From: Stentor coeruleus
Lineage: Eukaryota > Ciliophora > Heterotrichea > Heterotrichida > Stentoridae
Direction: 5' to 3'
DNA: 27,812 bases
Assembly: GCA_001970955.1 (NCBI GenBank)
Contig: MPUH01000970.1
Coordinates: 1 to 27,812, forward strand
Below the pieces are notes generated by a model. That model was not told the origin of the DNA and searched no databases. It saw nothing but the letters and a program-made list of their open reading frames with translations. Of this stretch, positions 1 to 9,357 are shown piece by piece. The stretch's first letter is position 1, and each line of letters begins with the position of its first letter. The translations under genes and the position numbers were made by a program.

Positions 1-363
1 ATGATGAGTTTTGATTGGCTTTTTTGTGTAATTAAAAAGGTAGAATGGATAGTATAATAGGATTTGTGGATTTATTTAAAAGGCTGGTATAATTTTGATT
101 GTAAAAATGTGAGGATTAAGTTTTTATTCTAATAATCTATGATCATCCCATCTATTCAACACAATTTCCATCCTATCAATCTCAGCTTCCTACACAACCA
201 TCCTTCATTTTCCAAAATAAACCACAAACCTCCAAATCCTCAAAATATCAAAAAATAATCCTCTCTTTTTCTCTCTTCTTCTATCATAAAATCCTCTCAA
301 AAATCTCTTAAAAACTTTAAAACCAAAAATTCCAAAACAAAGGATAATTTTAACTACTAAAAG
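1..363. other. Intergenic flank, no gene seen
   Basis: No coding region is supported here. Bases 1-120 are G/T-rich and bases about 130-360 are A/C-rich with almost no G. By the flank pattern seen elsewhere in the window, the right part is the 3' flank of the minus-strand P2 gene and the left part could be the 3' flank of a plus-strand gene lying outside the window. That last point is inference. Confidence 0.5.
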
Positions 364-714
364 TTACCACTCCTCATCACCAAACAGACCCAAACCACCT
401 TCTCCCATTCCAGCATCTTCATCTTCCTGTTTAGTTTCTTTCTTATCTTCCTTTGTTTCAGCAGGTGCAGCTTTAGTATCCCCAACAGCAGCACTCGAAG
501 CAGCCCCAGCTCCCAAACTGATTCCTCCTAATTTAGCTTTGCCAGAAGCAACAAGTTCATGAACTGGCTTATCTTTAAGGGCTTCTACAAGTGTGTTGGC
601 CTTGTTTGCATCAAAATCACCACCAGCAGCTTTGATAATGCCTTCAAGATCTTTAACTGAAGGAGAAGCTTTACCTCCAAGCCAAGCTAATGCATATGCT
701 GCTATATATTTCAT
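364..714 (-). CDS. RPLP2: 60S acidic ribosomal protein P2
   Basis: Stalk protein of the large ribosomal subunit. It dimerises with P1 on P0 and helps recruit and activate elongation-factor GTPases in the cytosol. The 116-residue product has the family length and order: a helical N-terminal dimerisation domain (about 1-62, starting MKYIAAYALAWLGG), an Ala/Gly hinge (about 63-85) and an acidic Lys/Glu tail (86-116). The helical start and the GGDFDANKANTLVEALK stretch are P2-like rather than P1-like. The C-terminus is odd: it ends GLGLFGDEEW, where the usual eukaryotic stalk tail ends in a GFGLFD-type motif. The gene lies 59 nt downstream of the DDX47 stop on the same strand and lacks the C/A-rich 5' flank that other genes here have, so the two might share a transcript (inference). 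Confidence 0.93.
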   Translation of the reverse strand: MKYIAAYALAWLGGKASPSVKDLEGIIKAAGGDFDANKANTLVEALKDKPVHELVASGKAKLGGISLGAGAASSAAVGDTKAAPAETKEDKKETKQEDEDAGMGEGGLGLFGDEEW

Positions 715-773
715 TTATAAACCATTGATCTAATCTAATAACTTTTTTTACTATTTTTTTTTGACTCAGAAAC

Positions 774-2120
774 TTATTTCTTAAATCTTTTCTTTGTCCC
801 TTTATGCCCTTTAGATTTTGGTCTTTTTTTTGTAGTCACAATATTACCTTCATCATCTAATCTTTCTTCATCACTATCTCGATCTTGATCTTTGAGTTCT
901 TTATTTACACTTCTAATGGCTTCAAGAACTTTTTCATGTTCAAGCATAACTTTTTCTTTATCGATTGGGAAAAGTTCGAGTTTTGTCCCTAGTAAAGATT
1001 CGACTTTTTGGAAAAGTACAACATCATATTGGGTTACTAAGGTTATTGCCCTACCTGATTTACCAGCACGAGCTGTTCGGCCAACTCTATGAATATAATT
1101 CTTGCTTTGTACTGGGACATCATAATTGATAACTATATCTACTGATGGAATATCTAAACCTCTACTTGCAACTTCAGTTGCCACGAGAATATTTCTCCCT
1201 TTACCTTTAAATTTATTCAAACTTTCTAATCTTTTATCTTGGCTTAGCTTCCCATACAGCGCCACAGCTTTCATGCCAAGTTTATTAAGTACAAGGGTTA
1301 ACCTTGATGCATTTACCGATGTTTCTGTAAAAATAATAACCATATTGCCTATAAAAAGTTGTAAAATCGAATATACATAAGTATCTTTATGAGCTGCAGG
1401 GACAAAAAGAAACTCTTGTATTAGTGAGTCAACAGTTTGATATTTCGTTGAAACATGTATTTTAATCGCATCTCTTTTAAGACATGCCCTTTGAAGTTTT
1501 TGAACTTTATTAGTCATGGTCGCTGAAAACAAAAATGTAGTCCTTTCTTGAGGACAAGCTGAAACAATCAAATCGATTTCTTTACCAAAGTCCATATTTA
1601 AAAGCTTATCAGCCTCATCTAGGACTAAAAAACATATTGAATTCAAATTAAAACCTTTTGTGTTCTGAAGATGATCTGCAACTCTTCCTGGTGTACCAAT
1701 GACTATATGAGGTTTTTTACTAAGTGCTATAGCTTGTTGCATTAAATCTAAGCCACCAACTAAAACTGCTGTTTTTAGTCCAATAAAAGCTCCTAAAGCT
1801 TCGCATTGCTCGCTTATCTGTATTGCTAATTCTCTTGTTGGGGTCATTATAAGAGCATATAAACTTGTTGGAGTTATTAATAAATGTTGGAGGATTGGGA
1901 TAACAAAAGCTGCGGTTTTACCTGAACCTGTGACTGCTAAAGCGATGAGATCTTTTTTGTTTAGACTGTGTGGAATGGATTTACATTGAATACTCGTTGG
2001 TTTTATGAAACCTAACTTCTCACAAGCTACGCATAGTTCTGAACACACACCTAAGTCTTTGAATGAAAGGTTTGAGGTGTTTTCTTCGTATATTGGCTGT
2101 GAGATGTCGATTTCTGACAT
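774..2120 (-). CDS. DDX47: DEAD-box RNA helicase, DDX47/Rrp3 family
   Basis: ATP-dependent nucleolar RNA helicase of the DDX47/Rrp3 group, which acts in 18S pre-rRNA processing. All core motifs are in order: Q motif (about 20-48, Gln45), motif I AVTGSGKT (62-69), PTRELA (94-99), TPGR (143-146), DEAD (168-171), SAT (199-201) and HRVGRTAR (344-351). Rrp3/DDX47 hallmarks are also present: KKPHIVIGTPGR, NTKGFNL, MTNKVQKLQRACLK, STKYQTV and VTQYDVVLFQKVE. The basic tail (from about 410, KKRPKSKGHKGTKKRFKK) resembles the Lys/Arg-rich end of the family and could localise it to the nucleolus. At 448 residues the length is normal. No intron is needed. The P2 gene follows 59 nt downstream. Confidence 0.95.
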   Translation of the reverse strand: MSEIDISQPIYEENTSNLSFKDLGVCSELCVACEKLGFIKPTSIQCKSIPHSLNKKDLIALAVTGSGKTAAFVIPILQHLLITPTSLYALIMTPTRELAIQISEQCEALGAFIGLKTAVLVGGLDLMQQAIALSKKPHIVIGTPGRVADHLQNTKGFNLNSICFLVLDEADKLLNMDFGKEIDLIVSACPQERTTFLFSATMTNKVQKLQRACLKRDAIKIHVSTKYQTVDSLIQEFLFVPAAHKDTYVYSILQLFIGNMVIIFTETSVNASRLTLVLNKLGMKAVALYGKLSQDKRLESLNKFKGKGRNILVATEVASRGLDIPSVDIVINYDVPVQSKNYIHRVGRTARAGKSGRAITLVTQYDVVLFQKVESLLGTKLELFPIDKEKVMLEHEKVLEAIRSVNKELKDQDRDSDEERLDDEGNIVTTKKRPKSKGHKGTKKRFKK

Positions 2121-3850
2121 TTTTACGAGATTATATTAGGGAGGAAATTTTACTTTGGGATGATGGATTTTTAGTTTTTGTGAAGATTTTATGATTTTTT
2201 TTGGTAGAGTTTTTTGAATGATGTAAAGTAGTTTTTTTAGAGAAAGTGAATTTTAGATTGGTAAATAAATTATGATTTTTTTTTTTAGATTATTTGTAAT
2301 TTTAGATGTTAGAATTAATATTTTTATTAGTGGATTTGTGTGTGAAGATGAATAAATAGCAAAAAGAATTTAATTAAGTATGAAAGGTATGAAATATAAT
2401 AAATTTGGTGAGTTTACTGTGAAATTATGAAAAAAAATTAGGAAGAAGTTGTAAGTTAGAATTTGATGTTTTTCCTCATCGTATAAATAAGCAATGTATT
2501 ATATCTAAAAATTGTATAATCAATAATTTGCAACTATATTAATGACTATATTGATTTAGCCATATCAACTTAATTGCAAATAGACTCCACTTGAATTATA
2601 TGAAATTTAGCATCTGGACTATCTTATAATAAAAAATATTACATAAAAATGTTTTAGCTTTTAAAATGGAAAATAAGCATATTGTAGAAAATGTTATCGA
2701 TTCATTGGCAATACTAGTAATTAAATTATAGATTATAAAGGATTAATAATTTTATTTTATATACATATCAAGCATATTATTGAAGAAAAAAAAAACAAAT
2801 AGGCTAGTTATTAAGAAGCTGATATATAAAAAAACTATTAGCAAAGATATATTTTTAGGATTTTAGATGAATTTTCCAATTAACTTGATTTAAGTAAAGT
2901 TCACAGTAATGGCAATATTGGGAAATATTATTATATGCAGTATTTTTACTTATAATATTTTTGATAAATTTAACTAATACTAGATTAGTTTTAATTTAAA
3001 ATATTCTTGATAGATTTAGCTAACTGATTTTAAATCATACAATGTGGAATGCTACACTTTATAGAAAATGCGTTAATAACAGAAAAAAAATTGTTGGATT
3101 TACTTAAACTTATAAAATAGAATATACTGCTCCATCTATAGTTTTTTTATTAAAAATTTGATTGTTTAATTATATTTAACAATGGCTAAAATAGGAATAT
3201 GTTATAAATAATCAGGTAATACTACAGTCAAATATATAAGACTAGTGATATATGATATGATTAAAGCTAAAAGATACTGCGAAGCTTTTAAAAAAGCTTA
3301 TATTTTTTGATAATAAAAAATCTCCTTAATACTTGAAGGCAAAGGGTTAAATTTTAAACTAATATTAAGCATTATAAAAACTTATAGTAAATGGAAAATG
3401 CATTCAAATTATTACAATAGTTGATTATAATATATCCTGAAAGTATTAAAAAATGCCTAATAGCAAGACTATTATAAATAAGAATATCAAAGGCTAAAAT
3501 TATATTTTATACACAAAAAGTAACTTTCCCAGCGCATCTATCCAAAAAAACCTTCATAGCATTTTATCATTCTAACACAAAAAACCTACTTCCTCAGTTT
3601 AAAGCATAAATCTCTTTTCCAAACAATTTTAATAAACCCAACATTAACTATTCCTATAAAACTGTAAATCAAATAAACCTAAATCCTAAAAAATTCATTC
3701 CTATAAATGCTCATTAAATTTTCCATATCATAATTTCTAATTTCATCCTATACTAAAATACTTATTTTACACTTTAGTAAATCATAATTTTCATACTTAA
3801 AAACTAATCATCCATTATTCATAATAAAATGGAAACTTTACAAATTTCTA
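2121..3850. other. Long AT-rich stretch without an intact gene
   Basis: Extremely AT-rich with dense stops in all frames. The first few hundred bases are G/T-rich, fitting the 5' flank of the minus-strand helicase gene. Between about 2786 and 2960 one plus frame reads like a kinase lobe fragment (ending VHSNGNIGKYYYM) if its TAA and TAG codons are taken as Gln. Around 3260 and 3395 there are short TPR-like helical fragments. None has an open frame, and AT-rich sequence read this way easily looks protein-like, so I call no gene. It may be decayed coding DNA continuous with the kinase relic that follows. Confidence 0.4.
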
Positions 3851-4790
3851 ATGGGAATTTTGTCTAAGAAAAAAAAAAGACAAGCTTCAGGCACCTACTG
3901 CATAGGCAAAATGATTGGTAAAGGAGAATTCGGTAGTGTTCTTAAAATTGATCATCAAATTACTGATGAAATTCAAGCTGAAAAATTTTCATAAAAAAAA
4001 AAACCTTAAATCGAAGATAAGAATTTTTAAATGAAATTTTAATCCTGAAATAAATTCTTATGCTTATTCCATTAACAGCATTTTGGTGGAGAACGAAGTA
4101 TGGACTATATCATTAGCTTTTCTCATATTGTCATGAAAGAATATAGTCTACAGTGATTTACAGCCTGAAAACTTCATTTTAGACATAATAAATTAAGAAG
4201 AAAATCTTAAAATTATCGATTTAGGAACAGTTTTTTTACTACTACAATTAAGAATTTATTCCAAAACCTAAAAAATATACAAAACTGGAAAAAGCTACAG
4301 AAAGTTATATTGAATTATATAATATCTCATCTTTCAATTTGAGATGATAGGGGAAATGTTAGAATTTTAAAGATTTTGATAAAGACAGTGGTAGAACACT
4401 AAGTAAATAGAATATGTTAAATATTTCATTTTATGTTTGAAAATACCAATGGTGAAGTGGAATAAATGCTTAGCCAAGGTTATAAGAATTATTATAGGGA
4501 AATTATCTTGATTATAATAAGCAAGCAAAAGCTATTATATAAAAAGAAAAATTAAGCTCAGATTTAAAGTTTTTGATTTTACAATAGTTTAACAATATTA
4601 TCAGATGAATTAAAAATCATTTATGGCTCTTATCATACAGATGATGAAAAATACTATCTATCATACTAAAATTATAAAGTAAAGCTATAAAAATACATAA
4701 ATTATGTTGATGTCTATAGAAACTAAAAAATAAAACTATTAAAATTTTATGAGTCACAAAAGTATTTTAATATAATAGCAAAGTTTTGAT
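3851..4790 (+). pseudogene. Decayed protein kinase gene
   Basis: Relic of a Ser/Thr protein kinase. It opens with ATG at 3851 and 47 sense codons that include a complete glycine loop (IGKMIGKGEFGSVLK), then an in-frame TAA at 3992-3994. After an 11-A run the kinase reading continues in another frame (KKKTLNRRQEFLNEILILK, like the region running into helix C). The catalytic and DFG-like segments reappear near 4143-4230 as IVYSDLQPENFILD and LKIIDLGT, with H and R of HRD replaced and Lys of DLKPEN changed to Gln. Several in-frame TAAs fall where Gln is plausible. The downstream part to a TGA near 4790 is open only if TAA is read as Gln. Family is uncertain: CAMK/CDPK-like or CK1-like. At least two frame changes make a working protein very unlikely. 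Confidence 0.6.
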
Positions 4791-5101
4791 TAATAAACAT
4801 ATTTAATATTTGATATGAATAATGATATTCTATATTATAGATTCATTTTTATGATTGTTATTTTAAATATTGTTTTTTTATTCATTAAGATTAGGTTTCA
4901 AGAAAAGAAAGTTCTTATAAGTGTTAGTTTTGAGACAAAGATTACTTAATTAACTTAAATTTTATGTAGTTGGTAAGATATGACAGGAGATGTTAAGAAA
5001 TGATAAGAATATGGGCAAATTTTGCATATCTAAAAGCATATTCAAGATTACTGATTAGTTTAAATTTTGTTTTATAAAAATTTAAGCGATAATACTTCTT
5101 A
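4791..5101. other. Intergenic, upstream of the K+ channel gene
   Basis: AT-rich, with stops in every frame. I see no coding segment, repeat or RNA gene. Unlike other 5' flanks in the window it is not strongly C-rich on the sense strand. Confidence 0.4.
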
Positions 5102-7135
5102 ATGTCCATAAAGAAATCAACAACATGGTGGTCTCATCGTTCTCTAGCTCAAACCATGACAAACAAAACAGTAACTTTTTCTGAGTCTTGCAAACTAATA
5201 AAACGTGAAAGTATAGCACCTCAGGATAAGCACACATTTTTTCCAGGAAATGAAATCGCTGGGAATAGGATACAAAATACTTCAAGATTCATTATAACTG
5301 CAGATTCACGTTTAAAGAACGTTTTTGACTTTTTGATTTTTATAATGACTATCTTCCTATCATTTTTTGTCCCTTATTCAATATCTTATTTCTCTGATTT
5401 CCCGAAAGCAATTTATTATATTATTTCATTATTTTTTATATTGGATATACTTATTGGATTCAATTCAAGTTTTTTTTATAAAGGTATAATGATAACTGAT
5501 AGAAAGGAAATCGCTAAGAATTATATAATGACTTGGGTTTTTTGGGATATACTTGCTGCATTCCCTAGTGAGTTTTTTATCCCACTTGATTATAAATATA
5601 ATAAACCTATAGCTTTTGATATCGATAAAGATTTTCTTAGGGGTTTTCTTTTGCTCAAACTAGCGAAACTTGGGAAAATCAAGAAATTCGCTAATAGGAT
5701 TTCAGATTTAAGCACAGGATCAGCTTATTACACAGGGATAAAAGTTGTGATATTTTTCCTAGGAATTGTAATCCCGATGCATTGGATGAACTGTATTTTT
5801 AACATGTTTTATGCTGGCCAACTTGAAAGCAATTATATGTATTGGAAAAATGTGCGCTATGAAAACATCGACAGATACTTAATAATTTTTCAAAGGATTG
5901 TTCAAACATTAACTTCAGTGGGTTATGGGGATTTCGTAGTCCAAACCACAGATGAAAGGGTTATCATTGTAATATTTATGCTTTTTACCTCAGGATCCCT
6001 GATGTTTTTTGTCGGTCAGATTGAAATCACCATAATCCACTCATCCACAACCAGTATATTTTTTGGTCGAGTCCGAACAAAACTCCTCTCTTACTATGAA
6101 AAACATAAAATCCCCCGAGTTATCAGATCTAAAGTTAACGCATATATAAGACATCTTCGGTTTTCTTATAATAGTAACATGGTCCAAGATGAAGATATTA
6201 TAAAAATACTATCAATTCCTTTACGTGAACAGATTTTCTTATGTACCAAAGGGTATATTCTTATCGCCATCCCTTTTTTCAATACTTTATCCCGTCCTTG
6301 CATAAGAGCATTCGGCTATAAAATGAATTTACAAGTATATGGGCCTTCAGATTTAATATTCTCTCAAGGTGAAGTTACGGCAAGTTTATTTTTTATAAGT
6401 TCAGGTAGTGTGCAGATTTTTCATGAGGAATCAAAAACTATATTTATTGAACTACACAAAGAGATGGTTTTTGGAGAGTTGTCGTTTTTGCTTATCCAAA
6501 GCCGCTCAGCATCAGCGAGGAGTTCAAGTTTTTCTGAACTTTTTTCTTTAAACAGATATGAATGTGATAAAATATTAATGACCATGCCAAAAGATAAGGA
6601 AAAATTTTATATATTAATAAGAAACCTTAAAGCTTATGGGAATTCAGTTATTGACTTAAAATGTTATTTATGTGGGTCTTTTGATCATATAGCGAGAAAC
6701 TGTGCATTTTTTATAATAAAACCTAATTTAAGGAGAATGGCTGAAATGCCGAGGAGTAAGTTGGTTAATGTTGAGTATACAAAAAATATGAGAATTATGA
6801 GAAATACTAAAATTGATAATATTTCTAGGTATAAGATACAAAATACTAGAGGAAGGCAAATTCATCCGGTTATACTTTATGATGATAATAAGTATTTGGC
6901 TAAGAAATCAATTGAGCATTTTAATTATATTGATGTTTATGATAGGAAATATGCAAGGTTTTTATCATTAGTGGATGATAATAGTTATGATAGTAGTAGT
7001 GATTCTGAGAGGAATTACTTAAAGTTTAAGTGCTTTGATAAGAAAATATATGAATATGGGGCAAGCTTAAAGGTTAGACCGGAACAGATAAATGATCCTC
7101 CAGTACTTAATTTTAAATATTGTAATAATAACTGA
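5102..7135 (+). CDS. Voltage/cyclic-nucleotide-gated K+ channel (CNG/HCN/EAG-like) with CCHC zinc knuckle
   Basis: Membrane K+ channel subunit of 677 residues, probably in the cell or ciliary membrane. Predicted S1 about 73-95, S2 103-120, S3 141-158, S4 178-198 with a basic repeat (R180, K186, K189, K192, K195), S5 211-235, pore helix and filter TSVGYGDF (271-278; GYGD indicates K+ selectivity), and S6 283-308. A C-linker leads to a cyclic-nucleotide-binding domain at about 395-505, with the cassette FGELSFLL followed by the Arg-Ser-Ala ligand site (SRSASA). Directly after it is a CCHC zinc knuckle, C521-x2-C524-x4-H529-x4-C534, then a polar Asn/Tyr-rich tail of about 140 residues. TGA is the stop. 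Ciliates have many such channels; which nucleotide, if any, gates this one cannot be read from the sequence. Confidence 0.92.
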   Translation: MSIKKSTTWWSHRSLAQTMTNKTVTFSESCKLIKRESIAPQDKHTFFPGNEIAGNRIQNTSRFIITADSRLKNVFDFLIFIMTIFLSFFVPYSISYFSDFPKAIYYIISLFFILDILIGFNSSFFYKGIMITDRKEIAKNYIMTWVFWDILAAFPSEFFIPLDYKYNKPIAFDIDKDFLRGFLLLKLAKLGKIKKFANRISDLSTGSAYYTGIKVVIFFLGIVIPMHWMNCIFNMFYAGQLESNYMYWKNVRYENIDRYLIIFQRIVQTLTSVGYGDFVVQTTDERVIIVIFMLFTSGSLMFFVGQIEITIIHSSTTSIFFGRVRTKLLSYYEKHKIPRVIRSKVNAYIRHLRFSYNSNMVQDEDIIKILSIPLREQIFLCTKGYILIAIPFFNTLSRPCIRAFGYKMNLQVYGPSDLIFSQGEVTASLFFISSGSVQIFHEESKTIFIELHKEMVFGELSFLLIQSRSASARSSSFSELFSLNRYECDKILMTMPKDKEKFYILIRNLKAYGNSVIDLKCYLCGSFDHIARNCAFFIIKPNLRRMAEMPRSKLVNVEYTKNMRIMRNTKIDNISRYKIQNTRGRQIHPVILYDDNKYLAKKSIEHFNYIDVYDRKYARFLSLVDDNSYDSSSDSERNYLKFKCFDKKIYEYGASLKVRPEQINDPPVLNFKYCNNN

Positions 7136-7602
7136 TGAAATACTATTATTTTTGTGGTTTTATGATTTTTAGTAAGGAAAGAAAGCATAAGTTTTAGTGA
7201 AAATTGTTTTTTTATATAATTTGTCTTAAAATTAGAAGTTTAATACAATTTTTTAATGAGAAATATATTTGCTGATTAAGGTTTATTTGATTTGAAATGT
7301 GTGTAGTTTGAAAGTATAATATTTTTAAATATATTTAAGTGAGTTGATATAAATATTTGCTATTGATTATTAAGATTAATACTGAGGAGTAGAAAAACTA
7401 TTTCATTTTATAATATAATCTAAAGTAAAAATCAAAAATCTTAACCCAGCTTTTAATTAAAAATATCTTATTATTTTATTATCATACATATACTTTAATT
7501 ATCTCTACCTTTCTTAATCAAATCTTTTAATTTTTCGAAAATCAGTATAAAAATACACAAATCTTTTACTCTAAATAAGCATCTTCTTATAACATAATAT
7601 CC
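7136..7602. other. Convergent intergenic region
   Basis: Lies between the 3' ends of the plus-strand channel and the minus-strand RPC9 gene. The left part is G/T-rich and the right part C/A-rich, so each half matches the 3' flank of its own gene. No other feature is seen. Confidence 0.5.
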
Positions 7603-7962
7603 TTATAAATAAGTTTTAATACTATCTAAAATTTCTAAAACCTTACCTTCCTGAAATCTCTCTTCAATATTAGCAATGATCAGATAAAGCTCAACATGTG
7701 TCTGAGGAACCAGATTGATAATTTGTAATACTTCCTGTTTAGAAAGCCCAAATTCCTTCATTTTTTTCATTAGGATTTCGATTTTTTGTCTTTTCTGCTC
7801 AGGACAATTTGTTGTCTTCAAATACTCTCTAACTTCTCTTTCAAGGGCAGGAGTTTTAAGTCCTTTCTCTTTTCTATATTTCCTATTGCATCTTAACACT
7901 TGAAAAACCTCATAATTTCCTAAGGCTTCAATATTAACACTGTATATCACTTACATATTCAT
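7603..7962 (-). CDS. CRCP: RNA polymerase III subunit RPC9 (CRCP/Rpc17, Rpb4-like)
   Basis: Small Pol III subunit that pairs with RPC8 to form the stalk used in initiation. The recognisable parts are the N-terminal NYEVFQVL segment and the HRDC/Rpb4-like C-terminal fold LSKQEVLQIINLVPQTHVEL...IEERFQEGKVLEILDSI. I place the start at ATG 7960-7962: an 8-nt first exon, then a 15-nt intron (7940-7954, GTAAGTGATATACAG on the sense strand), giving a product that begins MNIVNIEALGNYEV, 114 residues. Without the intron the only in-frame start would be a GTG inside it. The length is close to family members. The 5' flank on the sense strand is C/A-biased. Confidence 0.82.
7940..7954 (-). other. 15-nt intron of the RPC9 gene
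   Basis: GTAAGTGATATACAG on the sense strand: GT-AG ends and an A six bases from the 3' end, as in the other introns. It follows an exon of only 8 nt. Removing it joins an upstream ATG to the conserved frame. Confidence 0.75.
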
Positions 7963-9357
7963 TATAAATTGGGTAAATATTATTATATGTTATTATAAGA
8001 TATAGTAATGAGCTAATTGAGATAAAAATAGTTCTAGTTTAGATGATTTATGTAAATAATAAAATGATTCTTAAGATTTATATCAGATAATTTTTATTTA
8101 TATTAAAGAAATTTTAGTTTTATGCTGGTGAATTGGAAGGGACATTATAATAAAAAATCAAGTTCTTAAGAATAATCAAATTTCTTCTTGAAATTTAATG
8201 AAATAATAGCTTTTGGTTTTACTTGAGGAAATTTCGAAGTAAAAAGATTATAATTTCCTCCTTTTAGATTTTTTATATGCTTTGTTATAAATCCTAATCC
8301 TTTAAATTTATCTATCATAATTTTCAATATTACCCTTTAAAAAAAAATTTTAGCATTAAAACAAAACTTTGTATATGAACTACAACAAATTAAGCACTTT
8401 TTCATATAAAAATAAAACTTATATTATTTTTAAAGTTAGCATCCTTATTGAAATCTTAAAACAAACCATTATTTGTATTTTTTTTTAAATACCCTTTATA
8501 TATATTGTAAATAATCTCCATCACGTTTATATTGATTATTTCTAATTAAACGATACTCATATAAAATTACTTCAAAGCTACCTTTCTATTTCACACAAAC
8601 CAGTTTATTTTTCTATATTTTTCAAATATTTTTAATATCCCTATAAAAACATCATTACAACATCCAACTTATATATCCATTTAGAACTTCTCTTTACTTT
8701 ATTCACACATATTTTATTGCTTTTAGTAATCTTTTGCTGTTTATTTTAAAGTATTGAAAATTTAGAATTTTATCATGGAGAATTATACTCCCCTTTATTA
8801 TCTTTTTCTAATATACTTATACTTTATAAAACTAGCTACCTATATTATTCATATAAATAACAAAAATAATCTGATCTTTATAAGTTTATATAAAAATTTG
8901 TATAAAATAGGTGAGTGTTTACTTAAGTATACTTTTTACCTGAGGAACATTTTGGAAATCTTAAGCTATTTATACTTGAAAGCATTTAAGATATATATTC
9001 AAATTACTAATTCTAAGCATACTTTAATAACAATTTCAAATACCTAAGAGATATCAGCTAGCCTTTTATGTAATAATACTTTTATTTTCATGTAAACTTC
9101 TTAGTCCTAATCTTAAGAACAAATCATAGTAAATCAAAAGATTTAAACTAAGTCGTTTAAAGCTATCCCCCGCAGTACCTTATCAAACTAATCATAAATC
9201 CTACAGACTTTTACCAAATTGTTTTAAAACGTGATATTAACTAAATCTTTTATCACAAATCAAGTTTTAACAAGCCATCCACTTCCTTCTATTCCACATA
9301 CCATAAACCAAAACATTATCCAATCAAACCATCTAACAGCCACTAATTATAATAAAA
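7963..9357. other. Long intergenic region between divergent genes
   Basis: Contains the 5' flanks of minus-strand RPC9 (G-biased on the plus strand, 7963-8160) and plus-strand Kelch (C-biased, about 8340-9357). Inside is a small minus-strand reading frame at 8166-8318, listed separately. A 90-codon plus-strand frame at 8775-9047 is almost all Tyr/Ile/Leu/Lys/Asn as expected of AT-rich noncoding DNA and is not called. Confidence 0.45.
8166..8318 (-). CDS. Possible small protein, 50 aa, unknown
   Basis: ATG (8316-8318) to TAA (8166-8168), beginning MIDKFKGLGFITKHIK and ending SLNFKKKFDYS. It is basic, has a mixed composition (GGNYNLFTSKFPQVKPKA) that looks more coding than the surrounding AT-rich DNA, and has no membrane segment. 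I do not recognise it. Against it: its flanks have the opposite G/C bias to that of other minus-strand genes here, and 50 codons is short enough to occur by chance. It could also be an exon relic. Confidence 0.28.
   Translation of the reverse strand: MIDKFKGLGFITKHIKNLKGGNYNLFTSKFPQVKPKAIISLNFKKKFDYS

Noticed and set aside
892..1380. Plus-strand frames opposite the DEAD-box gene, and similar frames opposite the channel, BIVM and carboxypeptidase genes
   Set aside because: They are antisense shadows of well-supported genes, with no protein-like features of their own.
8775..9047. A 90-codon plus-strand frame
   Set aside because: Almost only Tyr, Ile, Leu, Lys, Asn and Phe, with no domain, inside AT-rich intergenic DNA. 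Composition alone can give such a frame.
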